Shown piece by piece: positions 27,514-35,977 of a DNA stretch of 64,000 bases. The notes beneath the pieces were generated by a model. The model had not been told where the DNA came from, ran no database searches, and saw only the letters and a program-made list of their open reading frames with translations. This DNA is from Dechloromonas sp. ZY10 (GTDB taxonomy: Bacteria > Pseudomonadota > Gammaproteobacteria > Burkholderiales > Rhodocyclaceae). Each line of letters begins with the position of its first letter. Positions within the stretch are counted from its first letter, which is position 1. A program made the position numbers and the translations under genes. The DNA lies in assembly GCF_041378895.1 (NCBI RefSeq), contig NZ_CP144212.1, positions 585,001-649,000 on the forward strand. The letters are read 5' to 3'.

Positions 27514-29567
27514 GCGAGGGCCATGCCGCTGTGGCGCAGCAGTGCGTCCGGGCTCGGCTCGCGGCCACGGAAGGCGCGGAAATTTTCCAGCGCCGGGCGC
27601 TCGCCACCGCGCGACAGGATTTCGTCGAGGAAGCGCCGGCCGACCTCCGGGTCGAACGGGTTGCCAGCCTCCTCGAAGGCCGCGTAGCAGTCGGCCGACA
27701 GCACTTCCGCCCACTTGTAGCTGTAATAGCCGGCCGCGTAGCCGCCGCCGAAAATGTGCGAGAAGCTGTGCGGGAAACGCTGCCAGGGCGGCGGCAGCAG
27801 CACGGCCACCTCGGCACGGACGGTGTTGAGCAGGTCGATCACGGTCGACTCGCCCTGCGGGTCAAATTCGCTGTGCAGCAGCATGTCGAACAGCGAAAAC
27901 TCCAGCTGACGCACGGTCATCATCCCGCTCTGGAAGTTCTTGGCCGCCAGCATCTTGTCGTAGAGCGCGCGCGGCAGCGGTTCGCCGCTATCGGCATGGG
28001 CGGTCATCCCCTGCAGCACTTCCCATTCCCAGCAGTAGTTTTCCATGAACTGCGACGGCAGTTCGACCGCGTCCCATTCGACGCCGTGGATGCCGGAAAC
28101 GCCCGACTCCTCACCGCGCGCCAGCAGGTGGTGCAGGCCGTGGCCGGCTTCGTGGAAGAGGGTGATCACTTCGTCGTGGGTGAAGGTGGCGGGTTTGCCG
28201 CCGACCGGGCGGGCGAAATTGCAGTTGAGGTAGGCAATCGGCTTCTGGATGCCATCGGCAGTGCGCTTGCGCGAACGCGCTTCATCCATCCAGGCGCCGC
28301 CGCGCTTGGTCTCGCGGGCGTAGAGGTCGACGTAAAACTGGCCGACCAGCTCGCCGGCCGGGGTTTCCAGCCGGTAGAAACGGACATCCTCGTGCCATAC
28401 CGGCGCGGTATCGGCCTTGACCTTGACCCCGAACAGGCTTTCGATCACCTGGAACAGCCCGGCGATCACCTTGGGTTCGGTGAAATACTGCTTCACCTCC
28501 TGCTCGGAGAAGGCGTAGCGCGCCTGCAGCAGTTTTTCCGAGACATAGGCGGCGTCCCAGGGCTGGAAGTCGGCGATGCCGAGTTCGTCGCGGGCAAAGG
28601 CCAGCAGTTCGGCCATGTCTTTCTCGGCGAAGGGCTTGGCCTTCTTCGCCATGTCGCGCAAAAAGGCGAGCACCTGCGCCGGGGTGTCGGCCATCTTGGG
28701 CTGCAGCGAGACTTCGGCGTAATTGGCAAAACCGAGCATCTGCGCCTCTTCCTGGCGCAGTTCGAGCAGGCGGCGCATCACCGGCGTGTTATCCCATTCC
28801 GGCTTGGAACTGCCGTCGCTGAATTCGGCGGCGCGGGTGGCGTAGGCGCGGTACATGCGGGCGCGCAGATCGCGGTTGTCGGCGTATTGCAGCACCGGGC
28901 CGTAGGAGGGCGCGTGCAGGGTGAATTTCCAGCCTTCGACTTCAGCCTTCTCGGCCACTTCGCGCGCGGCGTCCTTGGCGTAATCGGGCAGGCCGGCGAG
29001 TTCGGCCTCGTCGCTGACGATCTCGGCGTGGGCGTTGGTCGCGTCGAGCAGGTTTTCCGAGAACTTGGCCGACAACTGCGACAACTCTTCCATGATCGCC
29101 TGGAAGCGCGGCTTCTGTTCTTCCGGCAGTTCGGCGCCGGAGAGGCGGAAGTCGCGGATCTCGTTATTGACGATTTTCTGCTGTGCCACGGTCAACGCGG
29201 CAAAATCGGCGTTTTTGCGCAGCGCCCGGTATTTGTCGAACAAGGCCAGGTTCTGCCCGAGTTCGCTGTAAAAGCGCGAAATCTCCGGCAGCATCTCGTT
29301 GTAAGCCTCGCGCCAGGCGGGAATGTCATTGACCGAATGCAGGTGGCCGACCACGCCCCAGGCGCGGCCCAGGCCTTCCAGCCCATCGGACAGCGGCGCG
29401 GCAAAGTCGGCCCAGGTGGCCGGCGTGGCGTCGCCGGTCAGGCGTTCGATCAGCGCCCGGCCGTCGGCCAGCAGTTGGGCAATGGCCGGTTTGACGTGCG
29501 CCGGCTGGATCAGGTCAAAGCGGGGCAGGTCGGAAAAATCGAGCAGCGGATTGTGGTTTTGAGTCAT
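27510..29567 (-). CDS. prlC: Oligopeptidase A (M3 family metallopeptidase)
   Basis: Cytoplasmic zinc oligopeptidase degrading short peptides and signal-peptide fragments. The 685-residue protein has the family's normal length. The zinc site is HEAGHGLHH within TLFHEAGHGLHHLLARGEESG; the downstream Glu-containing segment and the substrate-binding HIFGGGYAAGYYSYKWAEVL are present. Start at ATG 29567 (MTQNHNPLLDFSDLPRFD) fits the family N-terminus better than the upstream frame. It is coupled to the DUF4124-glutaredoxin gene by a 4-nt overlap. Confidence 0.95.
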   Translation of the reverse strand: MTQNHNPLLDFSDLPRFDLIQPAHVKPAIAQLLADGRALIERLTGDATPATWADFAAPLSDGLEGLGRAWGVVGHLHSVNDIPAWREAYNEMLPEISRFYSELGQNLALFDKYRALRKNADFAALTVAQQKIVNNEIRDFRLSGAELPEEQKPRFQAIMEELSQLSAKFSENLLDATNAHAEIVSDEAELAGLPDYAKDAAREVAEKAEVEGWKFTLHAPSYGPVLQYADNRDLRARMYRAYATRAAEFSDGSSKPEWDNTPVMRRLLELRQEEAQMLGFANYAEVSLQPKMADTPAQVLAFLRDMAKKAKPFAEKDMAELLAFARDELGIADFQPWDAAYVSEKLLQARYAFSEQEVKQYFTEPKVIAGLFQVIESLFGVKVKADTAPVWHEDVRFYRLETPAGELVGQFYVDLYARETKRGGAWMDEARSRKRTADGIQKPIAYLNCNFARPVGGKPATFTHDEVITLFHEAGHGLHHLLARGEESGVSGIHGVEWDAVELPSQFMENYCWEWEVLQGMTAHADSGEPLPRALYDKMLAAKNFQSGMMTVRQLEFSLFDMLLHSEFDPQGESTVIDLLNTVRAEVAVLLPPPWQRFPHSFSHIFGGGYAAGYYSYKWAEVLSADCYAAFEEAGNPFDPEVGRRFLDEILSRGGERPALENFRAFRGREPSPDALLRHSGMALA

Positions 29568-29637
29568 GGTCTCGAAGCAATGAAAACGGGCGGTCACCGC
29601 CGCCCGCAGCGTGTTGCGTGGGGTGAGGAATAGCGGC

Positions 29638-30411
29638 TTATTCTACTAGGTCGCGATAGGCATGCCATGAGGCATGGCCGAGAATCGGCATGATCAGTAC
29701 CAGCCCGAACAGCAGCGTGGCAAAGCCGAACAGCGTCAGGTCGACCAGCAGGAAGGCCCACAGCGCCAGAGGCCCGGCGTTATGGGTGCACACCCGCAGG
29801 CTGGTCAGCATCGCCGTCGCCACATCGGTGTCGTGGTCGAGGATCATTGGTACCGCGACCACGCTCAGCGCAAAGACGAACAGTGCCAGCATCCCGCCCG
29901 CCGCCAGCCAGGCCAGCGTGAACGCCAGGTGCTCGCCGCTGAGCAGAATGTCGCTGAGGTAGGCGCTGGCCTGCCCCGGGGTATCAATTGCGACCAGCGC
30001 AAAGGCCACCGCCGACACCCGCTCCCAGAACAGCACCAGCAAGCTCACGATCAGCCCGAAAAAAGCCAGCGACTGGCCGTTGCGGCTGAAGCAGCGCAAG
30101 GAGTCGATGAACAGCAGCTTCTCGCCCAGCGCCCGGCTACGGCTCAATTCATACAGCCCGGCCGCCAGCAGCGGCGCGACCAGAAAAAAGCCGGAAACCG
30201 CCACCGACAGCAGGTGCGGATGATTGAGCAAGGCGAGAATGATCAGGTCGCCACCGAGCGCGAACAACAGCCCGTAAGCCAGCGACGGCAGCGGATTCGC
30301 CCGCACATCCTCCCAGCCCTTCTTTAGCCAGACCAGCGGCTGGCTAATGGGGATTTGCCGGATCACCGGCAACGGTAGCCCGTGGGCAGGCAAGTCGAAA
30401 CGGGGATGCAT
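29638..30411 (-). CDS. DUF2189-family integral membrane protein
   Basis: A 257-residue protein with about six membrane segments. The N-terminal part PISQPLVWLKKGWEDVRANP and the ending GLVLIMPILGHASWHAYRDLV are typical of the DUF2189 family, whose function is unknown (sometimes described as cytochrome oxidase subunit I-like). It stands alone, 70 nt downstream of nothing else on its strand and upstream of prlC by 70 nt. Its upstream region is the G-rich tract noted separately. Confidence 0.85.
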   Translation of the reverse strand: MHPRFDLPAHGLPLPVIRQIPISQPLVWLKKGWEDVRANPLPSLAYGLLFALGGDLIILALLNHPHLLSVAVSGFFLVAPLLAAGLYELSRSRALGEKLLFIDSLRCFSRNGQSLAFFGLIVSLLVLFWERVSAVAFALVAIDTPGQASAYLSDILLSGEHLAFTLAWLAAGGMLALFVFALSVVAVPMILDHDTDVATAMLTSLRVCTHNAGPLALWAFLLVDLTLFGFATLLFGLVLIMPILGHASWHAYRDLVE

Positions 30412-30426
30412 GGCGGTCTCCTCGGT

Positions 30427-30479
30427 CGGGGTGGTAGGGGTTGGACCGGGGAGAGGGGGAGGGGTTCAGTGGGGGGGGC
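30427..30479 (+). other. G-run-rich tract, possible G-quadruplex
   Basis: Within about 50 nt the plus strand carries at least five runs of four or more G, including one run of eight near 30471-30478. It lies in the divergent spacer between the DUF2189 gene (minus) and the small lower-GC gene (plus), just upstream of the DUF2189 start, so it is C-rich in that transcript's template sense. Confidence 0.5.
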
Positions 30480-30544
30480 AATTGGCCAGAAGTGGCCTGT
30501 GGATATGCGATATGATTTACTCTTTTCTTGGGTGCATAATTCCG

Positions 30545-30982
30545 ATGGGAACGTGGAAAAAAATATTGCTCTGGTTAGGTGCTGCCGTGGTTTTGAGTTT
30601 CGGCGGTTGTATTGCCATCATGGAATATTTGTTTTCTGACATGTGCGCAAACACTGTCTTTGACCAAGTTCAGTCACCCAGCGGGAAATACAAAGCGGTG
30701 CTGTTTCAAATTGATTGCGGTGCCGCCACAGATTTCAACTCGCAAGTCGTTATCGTAGATGGTGGTTTTGATACATCAGAACCAAAATCTCTTCCCAAAA
30801 GCTTTTTTGTGGCTGACAGGGACCATGGTCGAGCCCCGGCCGGTCTTACCCGAGGGCCAGAAGTAAAACTAACTTGGCTTTCAGATGAGCGGCTTGAACT
30901 GCAGTATCACCAATTTGCACGCATCTTCCGTTCGGAAAGCGACCAGCGCGGGGTTGCAGTCAAGTACATAACTTTTCAATAA
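30545..30982 (+). CDS. Conserved hypothetical protein with N-terminal membrane anchor
   Basis: A 145-residue protein: MGTWKKILLWLGAAVVLSFG forms one membrane segment, followed by a soluble domain with the recognisable pattern SPSGKYKAVLFQIDCGAATD. This pattern is seen in many scattered proteobacterial hypotheticals (from memory). Function unknown. GC is near half, clearly below the neighbours, and codon use is less biased, suggesting acquisition. An earlier in-frame ATG at 30512 is possible; neither start has a clear Shine-Dalgarno. It borders the repeat island. Confidence 0.72.
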   Translation: MGTWKKILLWLGAAVVLSFGGCIAIMEYLFSDMCANTVFDQVQSPSGKYKAVLFQIDCGAATDFNSQVVIVDGGFDTSEPKSLPKSFFVADRDHGRAPAGLTRGPEVKLTWLSDERLELQYHQFARIFRSESDQRGVAVKYITFQ

Positions 30983-31008
30983 GCCATCAATATCGGCTTG
31001 GGGTTGCT

Positions 31009-31080
31009 CGAGAAAAGGGGTTAGGTTGATTTTTCGACCCAACCTAGCAGGGCAAGGGAAAATGCCGTGAAAATTACGGT
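31009..31080. repeat. Left direct repeat of the 31 kb island
   Basis: Begins CGAGAAAAGG and runs through GGTTGATTT, CAACCTA, CAGGGCAAGG and AAATGCC. The same order of words recurs at 31810-31880 at roughly 80% identity. A weak palindrome copy (CGGTTGACCG, 31087-31096) follows it. Confidence 0.8.
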
Positions 31081-31164
31081 TTTTTGCGGTTGACCGTGGC
31101 GTAGGGGTTGGGCCGGTGGGTTTGGTGTTTTGCAGCGGGAAATGCTGGTTTCCGCGCCTGACGC

Positions 31165-31206
31165 GCGGGCGTACTTTTCTTGTCTTGCCAAGAAAAGTAC
31201 GCCCGC
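31165..31206. repeat. Perfect 18-bp hairpin, unit A of the island
   Basis: GCGGGCGTACTTTTCTTG (31165-31182) and its exact reverse complement at 31189-31206 flank a 6-nt loop. On the minus strand, the sequence between about 31210 and 31330 shares words with unit B on the plus strand (GAGCA-CGCAGG, GGGGGATTTCGG, TGTTTGAG, AGGCGAGTT). Confidence 0.9.
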
Positions 31207-31346
31207 TGCGGCGCCCGGCTTTGCCGGGTGCTCTGCGCTGCTCGGACGGTCGGGCGGTTCGCATGAACTCGCCTGCGGCTCAAACAATGCGAACCGAAAT
31301 CCCCCGCCCGTCCTGCGCTGCTCGACGCCGCAGAGGGCCGGGGGAA

Positions 31347-31405
31347 AAACGTCTCGAAGTTACGGTCGACGGGAAAAAATGATGCTTTTCCCGGTCGACC
31401 GTAAA
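31347..31405. repeat. Paired palindrome copies at the centre of the island
   Basis: A variant core (CGGTCGACGG, 31363-31372) and an exact core (31392-31401) lie 29 nt apart with an A/T-rich spacer, so the two could also pair with each other as one hairpin. The preceding CTCGAAGTTACGG resembles the end of the two direct repeats. Confidence 0.75.
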
Positions 31406-31464
31406 AACCAATCAGCTGCATTTTTTGCTCCAACCTTTCCGCCGCGACGCCTCTGGGTCCCATG

Positions 31465-31708
31465 TGGGGCGCCGAGCAACGCAGGCGGGCCGGGGGATTT
31501 CGGCGAGGACTGTTTGAGGCCCGTAGGGCCGAGTTCCGCAGCCGCGCCCTGAGCGATGCTACGCATCGCGAGGAAGTACTCTTGGGGTGCCCGGCTCGAC
31601 GAGTAGCGCAGGGGAGTCGGCGCAGCCGACCGCGTAGCCTGGGGCGCCTTTTAGCTGCGCTAGCAATAGCCTTTGGCTACTTTCTTTTGGCGAAGCAAAA
31701 GAAAGTAG
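31465..31708 (+). repeat. Unit B of the island with a perfect 13-bp hairpin
   Basis: Related to unit A in the opposite orientation. It ends in CTACTTTCTTTTG (31677-31689), a 6-nt loop and the exact reverse complement CAAAAGAAAGTAG (31696-31708). Units of this look occur between genes in many betaproteobacteria and are often miscalled as small proteins (from memory). All frames here are short and Arg-rich; no gene is called. Confidence 0.75.
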
Positions 31709-31809
31709 GCCCGCCGGTCAACGGCGGAAGCCAGCGCCTGCCAGGCCGCCAAGCTTTCTGCCGCCGCATGGCAGGTCGCCCGAGAGCCCGCAGATTCAAC
31801 GAGAAAAAG

Positions 31810-31880
31810 CGAGAAAAGAGGTCCGGTTGATTTGTCGCCCCAACCTATCAGGGCAAGGAAAAATGCCTCGAAATCACGGT
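31810..31880. repeat. Right direct repeat of the 31 kb island
   Basis: Second copy of the 31009-31080 sequence, 801 bp to the right and in the same orientation. It runs straight into an exact palindrome core (31877-31886), followed 28 nt later by a second, imperfect facing copy (near 31905-31914). The stretch 30983-32017 holds no gene. Confidence 0.8.
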
Positions 31881-31966
31881 CGACCGCAAAAAAGGGCGTT
31901 TTTTCCGGTTGACCATGGTCGACAACCTGAGGAGGCCACCAGCGCAAACCGTCGGCTCGCCCCCAG

Positions 31967-32003
31967 AATGAAAAACGCCCGCAGCAAGCGGGCATTTTTC
32001 ATT
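31967..32003 (-). terminator. Terminator of purC
   Basis: A 16-bp stem with one mismatch (AATGAAAAACGCCCGC against GCGGGCATTTTTCATT) and a 5-nt loop, with T-runs in both directions. It sits 14 nt beyond the purC stop and also closes the repeat island. Confidence 0.85.
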
Positions 32004-32017
32004 GCAGCGTTAGTCGC

Positions 32018-32950
32018 TTACAGCGTCTTGCCGGTCAGCTTTTCATACGCCTCGATGTACTTGGCGCTGGTGCGGGCGATGACTTCGGCGGGGAGTTGGG
32101 GGCCGGGGGCGACTTTGCCCCAGTCCAGGGTTTCCAGGTAGTCGCGGACGTATTGCTTGTCGTAGGAGGGCGGGTTCTTGCCTTCTTCGTACTGGTCGGC
32201 GGGCCAGAAGCGCGATGAGTCGGGGGTCAGGGCTTCGTCGATCAGGTGCAGGGTGCCGGCGCCGTCGATGCCGAATTCGAACTTGGTGTCGGCGATCAGG
32301 ATGCCGCGCCCCTTGGCGTAGACCGAGGCTTCTTCGTAGAGGCGCAGGGCGGCGATGCGGGCTTCGTCGGCGAGCTGGGCGCCGTTCTTGCCGGTGCCGG
32401 CCAGCGCCTCGGCGAGTTCGGCGGCGCAGTTGGCCTGGGCGACGGCGAAGGAGACGTTTTCGTCGTGGTCGCCGACGGCGGCCTTGGTCGCCGGGGTGAA
32501 GATCGGGGCCGGCAGCTTGGCCGCCATCTTGAGGCCGGCGGGCAGGGCGATGCCGCAGATGGCGCCGGTTTCCTGGTAGTCCTTCCAGCCCGAGCCGATC
32601 ACGTAGCCGCGGACCACGGCCTCAATCGGCAGCGGCTTGAGGCGCTTGACGACGACGGCGCGACCGCGCACCTGTTCGCGTTCGTTCTCGGCAACCACCG
32701 ATTCGGGATCGACGCCGGTCAGCTGGTTGGGGACGATGTGGCCGAGCTTTTCGAACCAGAAGTTGGCGACGGCTTGCAGCACTTCGCCCTTGCGCGGGAT
32801 CGGGTTCGGCAGGATCACGTCGAAGGCGGACAGGCGGTCGGTGGTGACGATCAGCAGCTTGTCGGCGTCAACGGCGTAGATGTCGCGGACCTTGCCTTTG
32901 GAAAGGAGCGGCAGGCTGGTGATGGTGGATTCGAAGAGCGGAGCGGTCAC
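32018..32950 (-). CDS. purC: Phosphoribosylaminoimidazole-succinocarboxamide synthase
   Basis: Joins aspartate to CAIR in purine synthesis. The 310-residue protein has the SAICAR synthetase start [32 protein letters not shown], the substrate loop [18 protein letters not shown] and [10 protein letters not shown]. This longer form is common in proteobacteria outside Enterobacteria. Start is a GTG at 32950 ([12 protein letters not shown]), with GGGA a short distance upstream. It stands alone, unlike purH-purD, with its own terminator. Confidence 0.94.
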   Translation of the reverse strand: MTAPLFESTITSLPLLSKGKVRDIYAVDADKLLIVTTDRLSAFDVILPNPIPRKGEVLQAVANFWFEKLGHIVPNQLTGVDPESVVAENEREQVRGRAVVVKRLKPLPIEAVVRGYVIGSGWKDYQETGAICGIALPAGLKMAAKLPAPIFTPATKAAVGDHDENVSFAVAQANCAAELAEALAGTGKNGAQLADEARIAALRLYEEASVYAKGRGILIADTKFEFGIDGAGTLHLIDEALTPDSSRFWPADQYEEGKNPPSYDKQYVRDYLETLDWGKVAPGPQLPAEVIARTSAKYIEAYEKLTGKTL

Positions 32951-32987
32951 GGTCGTGGTCCCGAAAAGGCAAAAGCGAAATTATAAA

Positions 32988-34301
32988 TCAGTGTGCGCCC
33001 GCGTCTTCGGCGGCGAGCTTTTTGCGCATGCGGCGGGTGCCCCAGGCGACCAGCCCGGCGATCAGCGGGATCGACGCGGCGGTGATCAGGTCGGTGTTGA
33101 GGTGGTGCAGATCCTTGGTGCCCTTGGCCAGGTATTGCACCAGCTGCGAGCCGTAGTAGGTGAGCACGACCACCGACAGGCCTTCGACCGCTTCCTGCAG
33201 GTGCAGCTGCAGCTTGGCGCGGCGGTTCATCTGGCCGAGCAGTTCCTGGTTCTGGCGCTCCAGTTCGATATCGACGCGGGTGCGCAAGAGTTGCGAGTTG
33301 CGCGCGACGCGGGCGGAGAGTTCTTCCTGGCGGCGGCTGATTGCCTCGCAGGTGTTCATTGCCGGCAGCAGGCGGCGTTGCATGAATTCGGCAAAGGTCG
33401 GCAGGCCGGAAATCCGTTGTTCGCGCAGTTCTTCAATGCGCTGCATGACCAGCCCGTGGTAGGCGCGGGCGGCGCCGAAACGGAAGGTGGTGCGCGCCAC
33501 CGAATGCTCGACTTCGGCGGCCAGGCGCGACATGTTGGCGAGGATGTCGCGCTCGTCGTCGCCGCCCTTGGCCAGGCCGATCCGGTCCATCAGCGCGGCG
33601 AGTTCCTTTTCGCCGGTGTACAGCCACTTGCTGACTTCCTTGGCCACCGGCAGGCCGAGCAGCGCCATCATCCGGTAGGTTTCGATCTCGACCAGGCGCT
33701 GCACGGTGCGCCCGGCCTGGCGCTGGGTCATGCCTTCGTTGATCACCAGAAAGCGCGAGAAGCCGTTGTTGATCTTGAAGTCGGTAAAAATCCACGCCGT
33801 GTTGTCGGCCACCCGCGAGGCGACCATGGTCCGCCCATCCGGGCTGAGCCCGGCGAGCACGCTGTCGGGCGGCAGTTCGTCGGCCGCGCGCATTTCAACG
33901 TGGGTGGCGACGATCAGCTTGCCGGGAATGCCCTTCAGCCATTCCGGGTTGACCGCGTCGAAGGCGGTGGCTTCCGGGTCAAGTTCCTGCCCCGGCATCA
34001 GTGGCTGGAAGAAGGTGTAGCTGGAAAACTCGGTATGCAGTTCCCAGCGCATGCGGAAGGCGCCGGTTTCGATCAGCACGTGCGAATCCGAACTGTCGAT
34101 GGCGGTGCACACATGGCCCTGGCAGAGCTTGGAGAGATTTTCCTTCTCGGCCTGGGCGACGGTCGCGCTGTGCTTGAACACCAGGTGCGAGACCAGCATC
34201 GCGCCGAGCAGCGGAATCGGCGGACGGGCGTGGAACTCGTTGTTCAAGCGTTGACGCAGGGGGTGTTCTTCCAGATCGGCGAGGAGCAGGCGCGGGTGCA
34301 T
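32988..34301 (-). CDS. DUF3422-family membrane protein
   Basis: A 437-residue protein of unknown function. It starts MHPRLLLADLEEHPLRQRLN; a long predicted soluble N-terminal region is followed by a helical, coiled-coil-prone segment (RVDIELERQNQELLGQMNRR) and two C-terminal membrane segments (EAVEGLSVVVLTYYGSQLV; LITAASIPLIAGLVAWG). This layout matches DUF3422, common in alpha- and betaproteobacteria. It is upstream of purC on the same strand with a 37-nt gap, so possibly co-transcribed. Confidence 0.85.
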   Translation of the reverse strand: MHPRLLLADLEEHPLRQRLNNEFHARPPIPLLGAMLVSHLVFKHSATVAQAEKENLSKLCQGHVCTAIDSSDSHVLIETGAFRMRWELHTEFSSYTFFQPLMPGQELDPEATAFDAVNPEWLKGIPGKLIVATHVEMRAADELPPDSVLAGLSPDGRTMVASRVADNTAWIFTDFKINNGFSRFLVINEGMTQRQAGRTVQRLVEIETYRMMALLGLPVAKEVSKWLYTGEKELAALMDRIGLAKGGDDERDILANMSRLAAEVEHSVARTTFRFGAARAYHGLVMQRIEELREQRISGLPTFAEFMQRRLLPAMNTCEAISRRQEELSARVARNSQLLRTRVDIELERQNQELLGQMNRRAKLQLHLQEAVEGLSVVVLTYYGSQLVQYLAKGTKDLHHLNTDLITAASIPLIAGLVAWGTRRMRKKLAAEDAGAH

Positions 34302-34476
34302 GGCGTGGCGGGTGGTGTGGGTGGAGGGAGGCGGGCTGCAGGGCGCTGTGGTTTTTTATGTTGCGCTGCAGCAGATTGTAGCCGAAGCGCTGGATTGCGC
34401 CAGCCAATGTGACGGGAACTTTTCAGCGGCACAGTTGCCGAATGCGCCCCCAACAATAAACTCAACGGAGAAAAAC

Positions 34477-34578
34477 ATGGACGAACTGTCCTCCCTCGGC
34501 ATGGTCTTCACCGGCCTGATCCTGGTGCTGGCTGTGACCATGGCGATCAAGCTGGCTTCGCGCAAGGCTTACCACTAA
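34477..34578 (+). CDS. 33-residue single-pass membrane peptide
   Basis: MDELSSLGMVFTGLILVLAV plus TMAIKLASRKAYH: acidic N-terminus, one membrane segment and a basic tail, which predicts the tail facing the cytoplasm. GGAG lies 7 nt before the ATG and a strong terminator follows 50 nt after the stop, so the peptide has a complete small transcription unit of its own. No family recognised. It lies between the divergent DUF3422 gene and the convergent fba gene. Confidence 0.75.
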   Translation: MDELSSLGMVFTGLILVLAVTMAIKLASRKAYH

Positions 34579-34627
34579 GTCGCTGCCGTACCGACTTGCC
34601 GTGCCGGTCGCTCCGGCCGCCGCAGGT

Positions 34628-34663
34628 AAAAGCCCCGCGCTGGCAACAGTGGCGGGGCTTTTT
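34628..34663 (+). terminator. Terminator of the 33-residue peptide gene
   Basis: AAAAGCCCCGC (34628-34638) pairs with GCGGGGCTTTT (34652-34662), 13-nt loop, followed by T. It sits 50 nt past the peptide stop. Confidence 0.88.
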
Positions 34664-34671
34664 GCCTTGTG

Positions 34672-34690
34672 GGCTGGTCGACCGTGGAAA
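34672..34690. repeat. Dispersed palindrome copy, one mismatch
   Basis: TGGTCGACCG at 34675-34684 followed by TGGAAA, ten nt after the preceding terminator. A further imperfect copy (CGGTCGACGC, 34805-34814) follows the next terminator. Confidence 0.65.
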
Positions 34691-34767
34691 CCGCCCGCCA
34701 GCAGTCGATTTGGCGCCAACCGGTACAGGTGAGATTGCTGCAAGCGTCGAATTGGCTACCGCAAACA

Positions 34768-34803
34768 AAAAATGCCGCTCACCGTGACGGGAGCGGCATT
34801 TTT
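34768..34803 (-). terminator. Terminator of fba
   Basis: AAAAATGCCGCTC (34768-34780) and GAGCGGCATTTTT (34791-34803) form a perfect 13-bp stem with a 10-nt loop, 64 nt beyond the fba stop. T-runs on both strands make it usable in both directions. Confidence 0.88.
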
Positions 34804-34866
34804 ACGGTCGACGCCGAAAAACGGCGGATTTGAGCGGCCGCTTTGAGCGACCGCGACCCGACCGGC

Positions 34867-35931
34867 TTATTTGACGATCTGGTTCAGCTCGCCCTTGGCG
34901 TAGCGTTCGGCCATCTTGTCCAGCGACAGGGCCTTGATCTTGCTGGCGTTGCCGGCGGCGCCGAAGGCTTCGAAGCGGGCGACGCAAATCTTCTTGGCGG
35001 CTTCGCGGGCCGGCTTGAGGAAGTCGCGCGGGTCGAACTTGTCCGGGTGCTCGGCCAGGTAGCGGCGGATGGCGCCGGTCATGGCGAGGCGGATGTCGGT
35101 ATCGATATTGACCTTGCGCACGCCATGGGCGATGCCCTTGACGATTTCCTCGACCGGCACGCCGTAGGTTTCCTTCATGTCGCCGCCGAATTCGCGGATT
35201 TCGGCGAGCAGTTCCTGCGGCACGGAGGAGGAGCCGTGCATCACCAGGTGGGTGTTGGGGATGCGGGCGTGGATTTCGGCGATGCGGTCAATGGCGAGGA
35301 TGTCGCCGGTCGGCTTCTTGGTGAACTTGTAGGCGCCGTGGCTGGTGCCGATGGCGATGGCCAGCGCGTCGCAGTTGGTCTGCTTGACGAAGTCGGCCGC
35401 CTGCTCGACGTCGGTGAGCAGGTCTTCGCGGGTCATGTGGCCTTCGGCGCCGTGGCCGTCTTCCTTGTCAGCCTTCATGGTTTCGAGCGAGCCGAGCACG
35501 CCCAGTTCGCCTTCGACCGACACGCCGATGGCGTGCGAGAACTCGACCACCTTGCGCGTCACTTCGACGTTGTATTCATAGCTGGCAACGGTCTTGCCGT
35601 CGCCCATCAGCGAACCGTCCATCATCACCGACGAGAAGCCGGACTTGATCGCGGCCATGCACACCGCCGGGTTTTGGCCGTGGTCCTGGTGCATCACGAT
35701 GGGAATGTGCGGGTAGGCTTCGAGTGCGGCCAGGATCTGATGGCGGAGGAAGGGCTCGCCGGCGTATTTGCGGGCGCCGGCCGAGGCCTGCATGATCACC
35801 GGCGCGTCGACCTGGTTGGCCGCTTCCATGATCGCCCAGACCTGTTCCATGTTGTTGACGTTGAAAGCCGGCAGACCGTAGCCGTATTCGGCGGCATGGT
35901 CGAGCAGTTGGCGCATCGAGACGAGCGGCAT
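34867..35931 (-). CDS. fba: Fructose-bisphosphate aldolase, class II
   Basis: Zinc-dependent aldolase for glycolysis and gluconeogenesis. The 354-residue protein starts [22 protein letters not shown]; the metal ligands fall in [11 protein letters not shown] and in [11 protein letters not shown], and the second signature lies around ELGVLGSLE. The long form matches the type found with cbb genes. AGGAG lies 6 nt before the ATG. It follows pyk by 46 nt; the order epd-pgk-pyk-fba is one directon. Confidence 0.96.
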   Translation of the reverse strand: MPLVSMRQLLDHAAEYGYGLPAFNVNNMEQVWAIMEAANQVDAPVIMQASAGARKYAGEPFLRHQILAALEAYPHIPIVMHQDHGQNPAVCMAAIKSGFSSVMMDGSLMGDGKTVASYEYNVEVTRKVVEFSHAIGVSVEGELGVLGSLETMKADKEDGHGAEGHMTREDLLTDVEQAADFVKQTNCDALAIAIGTSHGAYKFTKKPTGDILAIDRIAEIHARIPNTHLVMHGSSSVPQELLAEIREFGGDMKETYGVPVEEIVKGIAHGVRKVNIDTDIRLAMTGAIRRYLAEHPDKFDPRDFLKPAREAAKKICVARFEAFGAAGNASKIKALSLDKMAERYAKGELNQIVK

Positions 35932-35977
35932 GGGAGACTCCTGTTCAGTTCGTATTCGGTTAATTCGTTATTTTAGC

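Noticed and set aside
31116..31830. Several 60-140 codon frames in the repeat island
   Set aside because: Arg/Pro-rich, mutually overlapping on both strands, no ribosome sites; the sequence is better explained by repeats and hairpins.
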